NCBI RefSeq assembly: GCF_947623445.1
Contig: NC_135243.1
Span: forward strand, 498,501-562,500
Direction: 5' to 3'
Source of the DNA: Clavelina lepadiformis
Lineage: Eukaryota; Chordata; Ascidiacea; Aplousobranchia; Clavelinidae
DNA: 64,000 nt
The position numbers and the translations under genes are program-made. The notes under the pieces were generated by a model. That model was not told where the DNA came from. It did no database searches and was given only the letters and a program-made list of their open reading frames with translations. Each line of letters opens with the position of its first letter. Position 1 is the first letter of the stretch. This document shows, piece by piece, positions 56,576 to 64,000 of this stretch.

Positions 56576-59486
56576 CTACCGGTTAAATTTGAAATCTGTT
56601 TTCAAAGGTTCAAGGTTGTGTTCATAACCGGCTCCGACCGACGCTTTCAGTTCTCGAGCTGCGTGGGAAAGTTGGAGCATAGCTTCCGGTTGAGCTGTTC
56701 CGGGCAGTAAGGTGCACTCCCGCTCCAAAAGAGACGAAATTCCTTCCAGGAGTTCATGAAAACCGAAAGCGAGAGCAGCTCGTCTTAATCTGTTCAAATC
56801 CTTGTAGAAAACCTGGCAATGATTGTTAACACATAACGATAATAAACTGGAAACACCGCTCCTATACTGGATCACTCATCAACGAAATCACTCGATTTAG
56901 CTGATGTTGATGTTTAAAGTAATTTTAAAGGAACACAAAAAAGATGACGTTAAATACCAAAGCCTCCTTCCCACCTGTGACTTCTCCGGTAACTTCTTTG
57001 CGCTTCTCAAAATCTTTTGAATGTCAGTCTGGAGTCCGGTGGGCCTGGTCCATGCCACTGTAGGTTGCGCGTAACTTCGCTTTGAGCCCTTTCTCGGCTG
57101 CACCGGAAACGTCGGAGTTTCAATCTTTTTTCCTGTAGATGGCAGTAGAGAGGAAGGACCGAGTTGGCGGATATTTCCAAGCCAAGGTACAGATTCGGCA
57201 CCGGGAGGCAGTAGAGAGAGAACCAGATTTGATTTTGTTTTACTACAGGGCCAGGAATAGATAACTCCGTAGTTATTTGGTGAAACTTTCACCAAAGCAA
57301 CCTTGTTCTCAATTTTCAAGCTCCCATGTAAGACAATGGCCATGGCTGGGCTTCCAGCAAAGTCTTTGGTTTCGTCAGGGTTCTGTGATGTCTCTTTATC
57401 AGCGACCGGTGATAGCAAGTGCCTAAGAACCAATTTCAATATTAACTGCGTCTGAATGCAAAGTTACATTCTCCACAATGTATTTCTACGCAACTACTCA
57501 TATCAGTACAAAATAACAGTACTGGAACACAAACGTAACTAGGTCTGTCAAAATTTCCAACTCACCTTGACAAAACTGGGGGATTTCCCACATCAGCAAC
57601 GTCAAGGAAGCCGACGATCTGAAACGAATCATCAAATTCTTCTCCAGTCTTGTCTGCGACTGGAGCTGGGTAAAGAGCAACCTGGAAGATTTTATGCAAA
57701 ATATTTTGGTCTCGACATCAACCTCTGATGCTGCTGATTCTGTTCTAACTTGTAGTTACTTTCAAATCGCTTTCGTTATATTTAAAATTTTCAATTTTCA
57801 CACTTTCAATTCATTTTATTCAAATTTTTTACTATCAATTATTCCTTTTCAGTATTCAGTAAAAGGTCAGAAAAATGAATAAAGTAAAACCCTTAAATCA
57901 GATAATTCAAAATCTGCTTAAAACCTGGTTTGTATTTCCTGAATTACAATCAAATTGTTACAAATGAACTCCAAACAATGATTAACAATTTTGCATGAAA
58001 CACATTTTTTTAATTATTAAATAAAAATACAATTTTATAGTTAAAATAAAGTAAAAAAAAATCAAACAGCCATTCATAAAAAGTGAGGCACATACCTGGC
58101 TGCTTAAGCTTCCACATTTCAAATTGATCTCAAAGATTTTGAAACGATCGTTCAGAAACTTTTCAAGCTCATTTTTCATGGTCGAAATCACTTCATGTTC
58201 ATTCAACCGTGACTTTAACAGAGATGTTATTGATCCTTTACCTATTGCAACAAAAACATGTTATTGTTACAACACAAATATAAACCTATCAAAACATGTC
58301 ATTTGTCAACCACAACAAATTGTTCTGAAAAAGGTCTGTATCTTTATACAACGAAAACTTTATTTTGAAATCAATGAGCTTGACACATCTGCCAATTACA
58401 TGGAATATAGTTTTATTACACAATTGTCATATTTTAGAGACTACCAACCTACAAGCATCATAATCGAAAAGTAGAATATATTCTGCTTATGAACTTATCC
58501 ACAATAATCATCCTGATTCATAAAATTTTCTCACCACTGTTTTGTTCAAGAATGTTTTTGAGGCATGTCATACATCCACTAGACGTCAGTGAAGACGTGC
58601 TTTCAAGGCACAAAATGTGAAGGTTGCCCGGAAATTCAAAGAGAGTTCGAGATGGTGCGATCGTAATGTCCTTAAACCCACAATAAAGTGAGTAACATCG
58701 ATGACAAAAAAAAAAGCACTGATGATATTAAATGGTTTTTTAAACAACTGCGTAAACGCAAATTTGCACTCAACATAATTTTGTGAATTTAATGATTATG
58801 ACCAGTTCAAATTCCAGGGGCACATCATCTCTACCAACATATTAAACAATCTGTCATTGCTGCAGAAAATACCAGTCCACCTCAGGCCAAGATAATCGTC
58901 CGTCTGTGATGATGATAATATGACAAGGTTCCATGTAGCCCCAAGTTTCAACGACAAACTGGTTTAAATAGGAGACGAGTTGAGAAAACAGAGATTTGTC
59001 ACGAACCTTCATCTAAGTCATAAAAAATAAACTTGACACTGACAAAACAACTATACATATTAGTTAGACTAGAAAGTCTTCATATACATCTTATCCCTAT
59101 TGGAAGTTGAAAGTTTGTATGCACAAAGTCGGCTTATGTGCCAATTTTATGGCAAAAACGCTTTACCATTTATTGGCGCACTGAAAGCTAACTCTCCAAT
59201 AGGGTATTTAACACACACTTTTCATATGGTAAAGTAATGCCGCCACCTTTGCAATGGACAATTTCAAATGAGCATAGTCCCGGCTAAACTCAGATAATTT
59301 CTCAACATCAGATGAAAATGATAGGACTGCCAGATGTTCCAGTTTCATCTTTTCGGCGAAAAACTCTAAAATTTGCATTCCACATTCTGAAGCCAGTTTC
59401 AATTTTGACAAAACGTTGCCTTCCTTGTTTGGAGCGGACCAACTGTGCATGGACGCTGAACAGTCCATTGCAATAACTGTCGGCAT
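56576..59486 (-). CDS. INTS14: Integrator complex subunit 14 (VWA-domain protein), 494 aa
   Basis: Exons in transcript order: 59486-59217, 59012-58881, 58670-58535, 58241-58096, 57681-57566, 57422-56975, 56812-56576. The joined frame is open (1485 nt), against about 518 aa in human. The protein starts MPTVIAMDCSASM, where DxSxS is the MIDAS metal site of a von Willebrand A domain. Matching blocks follow: IIIITDGRL, VGFLDVAD, PPVLSRHLLSPVA, VLHGSLKIE, VPWLGNIRQLGP, KRSYAQPTVAW, GLQTDIQKILRSAKKLPEK, FYKDLNRLRRAALAFGF and LLERECTLLPGTA. Integrator is a nuclear complex that cleaves snRNA and other nascent transcripts; INTS14 works with INTS10 and INTS13. The donor of exon 1 is fixed by phase (AGT followed by GTGTGT). 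Identification is firm. Confidence 0.94.
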
Positions 59487-59521
59487 ATTTAGCCTCGATT
59501 AATTATTATCCTAAGCTAACC

Positions 59522-59576
59522 AAGATGGCAACATCCAAGTATCCAAGATGGCAACACTATAAGCACAATGACGTCA
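59522..59576 (-). promoter_or_regulatory. Promoter-proximal elements of INTS14
   Basis: Within 90 bp upstream of the INTS14 ATG, CCAAGATGGCAACA-type sequence occurs twice, 23 bp apart (AAGATGGC, a YY1-like core). A perfect CRE palindrome TGACGTCA lies at 59569-59576. YY1 and CRE sites close to the start are typical of TATA-less housekeeping promoters. Confidence 0.5.
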
Positions 59577-60868
59577 TAAGGAGACTTTAGTCACAAACAC
59601 AAACACGATTCAGAATGGAAAATGCCAGGACGCACTTTCTGTTAGGGAAATAACCACTTTTATACCATGAATTCATTCATTTTCTTTCTCGTCTTCAACG
59701 TGGGGGACAAAAAAACTGTGCGGAAAATATATTAGTAGTTATTGAAAATAATTTCCACAATTTGCACGGGCAATTGTGACAAGACCTCGTGGTCAAAACC
59801 GTGCATTAAGAAGCAATAGGAAAATGTTGGAAAGTTATTACCGTCAGCACGACCACCAAACACAAACTACAAACATTGATGACATTGGAACTTATTTTAA
59901 ACACAGGATAAAGATCAGATAGATGTGGAAGCAGAAAGGTATGACGTCAAAGAAATTTTCATCACTTGAAGCTCGTCATTGATCGCACTGGGTCCATTCC
60001 AAGTTGCTCGTCATGCGGCTTTCGACTTTCTGTCCGCTAGTTGACGGCAGAGCATCTACACACAAAGAGGCGTTTCTCAGTTAAAAAGAAATTTTTCGGA
60101 ATAAGTTTCAAACAGCAAACTCTTTTCATCAAAAAAAGATGTTAAGTTATTTTATTGCTGATAAACTCTATACGTTTGGCCTTATTTGTTAGTTACCCTG
60201 TTTCCATCCGACTGACTTCAAGTGAAAATTAAACACAACGACCACATTGGCAAATTGATTGTTTATTTCATGATTACTACACGTCGGTACAACATGACCA
60301 TAAAGCATTTGAAATACATAGCGTAGATATTCCGCTCTTCGTCGCTCAATAGCGAGCGAGATGGTGTAAGGTACTGATCACTCGGTGTCGCCAAACCACG
60401 TGCAAAATAATCAGTTTGAGCGCCAAAATAATAATGCATAGAAATCAGAAACTCGAGTACATCAGGTGTTAGTTGAATACAATTAAATGCAAAATCTGTT
60501 AATGGAAATTAATCTCTTAAGTCCAAGATAGTGCTTTTCAATAACGAATGCTTCATCAGAAAAACTAAGCCTTGACTGCATAATATTTGCTAATTGTAGG
60601 TTAACAGAGAATTGAAATGACACAACAGTGATAAAATGTAAAATACTGGAGATATGTCATAGGTACTAATTGCTATAGAAATAGTGAAATCATTGCACAA
60701 ATCTAATAACAAACTTCTTTGCAAATTAATCATTAACCATCCAAAGTACGGCCATGGTGCAATAAGATGGTGCTGATCGTGGTAACGGTTATAATATCAA
60801 CATACAAATAATCCTAGAATACAATATAATTAGCCATCCACACATCGACCACATAAGATGGTACTAAA
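59577..60868. other. Intergenic region between IDH and INTS14
   Basis: On the minus strand AATAAA at 60267-60262 lies about 600 nt past the IDH stop and may end its transcript. A small exon-like block on the minus strand (60055-59976) is discussed in the findings. Nothing else recognised. Confidence 0.45.
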
Positions 60869-63800
60869 TCATAGTTGAGATTTGTTCAACTTCAAAGCAA
60901 GATTCTCGGCAAGCTTGTCCATGAACTCATGCGTATTCAGATAATCTGATCTAGTGACACTGAAAGCGAAAAGATAAATCACAGTTACACAGCGTACTCA
61001 TTGAAAGATTTAATTCATTCAGCATCGGAACACTCTGGTTTGACAGTTAGTCATTTTTTCACCTTAAAAACCGACAGCTTGCTGCCGGTATCAAGTATAC
61101 ATTGATAGCATTTATCACGCTTCAGCACAGCTAAAGTAACACTTTGAATCGTAAAAATACTTCCTTTTAAAAATAGTAATTTATTTTAGAATTAGAATTT
61201 TTTAATGAATTAAATTTAAATTTTTAATTTTAGAAGAATTAAGCTGAACGTTACTGATAAGTCAGAGCTGTTGGGTTTAAAAAAGACATCAAATAACGCA
61301 ATATTGCATTTCTGACAATTTGGGATAGGCCTGGGATAGGTTGTGCCCTTAAGGTGAATTTCCAGCCAACAAGACTTACTTGGCCAATCCCTTGACGCAA
61401 ATAGCAAGATCTTTTGTCATGAAACCGGCCTGGATGGTATCCACACAAACATCCTCCAGCGCGGCTGCAAACTTCCCTAGCTCCTCATTTGAGTCAATTT
61501 TTGCTCGATGCAACAACCCTCTTGTCCACGCAAATATTGAAGCTAATATCAAGTATATGAATGATAAGAAATAAAGATTTATTCTGTTAAAGTAAATACT
61601 TAAATCTGTTAAAGTCCTTCCCAGAAATACATCCCCAGGAAGAGAAATTCACAAAATACTGCAAAGAATAAATCTTCAATGAAAAAGACAACAACAAACT
61701 TCAGACAAAAATTAAAAGTACTGACAACAAAATTCATTAAAACATTCATATCCATACTATTATTGCATCGTGGTGAGATTATTGAGTAGTTTGATGCTGA
61801 AACTTAATATCTGGAGATTGGTTGGAATTGAACTCAACTTGCCTATAGGATTGGTTGAAGTTTCTTTGCCTTGTTGGTGTTGCCTGTAATGTCTTGTCAC
61901 CGTCCCGTGAGCAGCCTCGGCCTCGACAGTCTCACCGTCTGGACACACGAGGACACTAGTCATCATGCCAAGCGAACCGTAACCTTTAAATAAAATTGAG
62001 ATGGGGTTGAAATGTTGCTGTTATAAGATGTTAATGGGTTGTTTGAACATCTACAGATTTGAAAGCGAATCTCCAGATAATAGTAACAACAACACAAATG
62101 AGCAAGACATGCAGTTGACAGCCTAATTCAAACACTACGTCAAACACAAAGTATGATATAATGTGTCTACTACACGAATCTGTTACCTTGAGCAACAGAG
62201 TCTGACTGGACATCACCGTCGTAATTCTTGCACGCCCAAACAAAGCCTCCTTCTGACTTCAATGCATATGCAACCATGTCGTCGATTAAACGATGTTCGT
62301 ACCAGATCCCTGCCTTCTTGTATGAGCTTTTGTATTTCCTGTAGAAGCATTTTCATTCAGTTACTGCGCTGAATGGAAAGCAAGCACGTATAATAAACAA
62401 ACGAGTGTTGCATCTCAATAGTTGACTCATGCATTATAGCTTGTTGTTATCGTCACTTAATGCCGATAAAGGTGAAAGCGTATCGAAGCTAGGGTTAGAA
62501 GAAGGTTAATGTAGCAGCGTTGCATTAACGGACAAAAAACATTTTTGTGGATTATTTTCTAATTTGGCAGTTTTCTAAAACAAGTTTCAAAATAAAAAGG
62601 GCGTCACTGAACGTCACTTAATGTTCATCCCTTCTCTCACGACATCAATCTTCCATCAAGATCACCTCTCGTAAACATCCTGGAAAATGTCCTTGAACCT
62701 TCCGTCGTACTTCTTCAGGATCGTGTTCTTCGTGCTGAGGTAAAGCGGCCATCCCTTCTGCAGCGCAAACTTCAAGCATGAGTGAGCAAAGTCTTCAATC
62801 GACTTATCTGTGTTGTACATTGCCATGGCAACACCACCACCATCTAAAAATATGAAAAAGTCGTTGAAACACTTTAAAAAAGAACTTTAAAATTTCTCTT
62901 AAAATTTAATTACAAAAATTTTCGAACTTAAAGAAAAGTTAATCCATAGCCACAGGTGGGCTAAACATAAACATGCGGAACGTTCAAGAAGTTTCACCTT
63001 TAAAAGTAAAGACCGGGAGCTCGAGAACTTCGCCGTTGTCCGCTTTGTACTTTATCGTCACCTCCCCAGGGCCAGGAACAACAAAATCGGTCGCTTTGTA
63101 CTGCAACGAACGACAATTACATGCAACGGCACCACTGGCTATTACTGCATGTAAAGAATGTTAAGTGACAGAAGTATTGCATGATAAAGTATTACCTGGT
63201 CTCCGTGAGCGTGTCTACCAATCACGATCGATTTCTTCCATGTTGTAACAAGGCGAGGAATATTCTCACAAATTATCGCCTCTCGGAAAACTGTTCCACC
63301 GAGAATGTTTCTGTTAAGTAAAATTACTTATCAACCATTGTGCTGAAAAATGTGTTTAAGTACCACCGGGCATCCACTCGCACTAGTTACTTTTGACAAA
63401 GTACAAAACAAGAATCACAATGCAACAACAATTATAATTGCGACTATAATCAACATGTCTACGCAGTAATAACCACATTTCAATGCTCTGTGTACTGCAG
63501 TTGTTATCAGAACAATCTGTTTTAGAAATCAGGACTAAATAGTTTCAGAATCGAATAAACCCACCTGATGGTTCCATTTGGTGACTTCCACATCTTCTTG
63601 AGCTTAAACTCCTCAACTCTATTCTCATCCGGAGTTATTGTGGCACACTTTATGCCGACCTTGTACTTTTTCACAGCTTCCGCAGCTTCTACAGTGACCT
63701 TGTCATCGGTTTCGTCACGATATTGAATCGACAAATCGTAACTGAAACAACAATTATGAAACTGATGTGGCACAAAGCAGGTGATGGGCGTTAAGTTCAG

Positions 63801-64000
63801 CCCAGTGAGCTGTTGGTTAGTTGACCATTATCTAACAAATCCTTTAATGTTTGAATCGATTCGTTGGACATTTATAGATGACTGAAACTTTAAAACAAAC
63901 TAAAACCTCAGAGCTTCAACGTATAAACACAACAGAAAAAATAGACAAAGATAGAAAACCTACCACTTAATATCGAGGTCTACGTAAGGAAAAATCAACT
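60869..64000 (-). CDS. IDH: NADP-dependent isocitrate dehydrogenase, 5' end outside the window
   Basis: Exons in transcript order: from beyond 64000 to 63964, 63741-63565, 63310-63196, 63100-62998, 62843-62666, 62338-62187, 61983-61843, 61542-61380, 60959-60869. The first visible residues are [10 protein letters not shown], so only the N-terminal few tens of residues are missing. Conserved blocks: [54 protein letters not shown] (the arginine corresponds to the IDH1 R132/IDH2 R172 site and is normal), [44 protein letters not shown] and [15 protein letters not shown]. It oxidises isocitrate to 2-oxoglutarate with NADP+. Cytosolic (IDH1) or mitochondrial (IDH2) location cannot be decided without the start. 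The intron 61842-61543 has a GC donor (ATAG followed by GCAAGT). The stop is TGA at 60869. Confidence 0.95.

Overview
The window looks like nuclear DNA of a compact, AT-rich invertebrate deuterostome genome; an ascidian tunicate (Ciona-like) is my best guess. The reasons are short introns of roughly 0.1-1 kb, conserved animal genes with chordate-like exon structures, an NLR-type NACHT gene, and many small DNA transposons. The organism call is inference. All gene models were built by hand from splice sites, reading phase and family knowledge; nothing was searched against a database.

Left part (1-14.7 kb): mostly gene-poor. It holds the end of a hAT-like transposon (1-120), a decayed 5-oxoprolinase (OPLAH) fragment that keeps introns but has in-frame stops and deletions (855-2130), a pogo/mariner-like MITE with TA target sites (2936-3661), two diverged repeat pairs, one of which looks like a duplicated promoter plus first exon (7462 and 8791), and a decayed GC-rich minisatellite of about 29-bp units (13.4-14.6 kb).

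Middle (14.7-38.7 kb, plus strand): a 17-exon NACHT/NLR gene (14771-27873, 1053 aa), with a TATA box just upstream, many symmetric phase-1 exons, a tandemly duplicated exon pair and a 15-nt microexon. Its large intron and 3' flank are loaded with hAT MITEs. After a repeat-rich stretch with a tandem duplication carrying a nested insertion (31.4-32.9 kb) comes a class B (secretin-family) GPCR of the corticotropin-releasing-factor receptor type (34854-38733, 444 aa).

Right part (39.8-64 kb, all minus strand): an unrecognised 282-aa membrane-associated protein ending in two PPPY motifs; mitochondrial aconitase ACO2 (18 exons, 777 aa, start exon with a targeting peptide); Integrator subunit INTS14 (7 exons, 494 aa); and NADP-dependent isocitrate dehydrogenase, whose 5' end runs off the window. 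Aconitase and isocitrate dehydrogenase act at consecutive steps (citrate to isocitrate to 2-oxoglutarate) and lie on the same strand with only INTS14 between them. No CRISPR, bacterial operon, rRNA or convincing functional tRNA is present.
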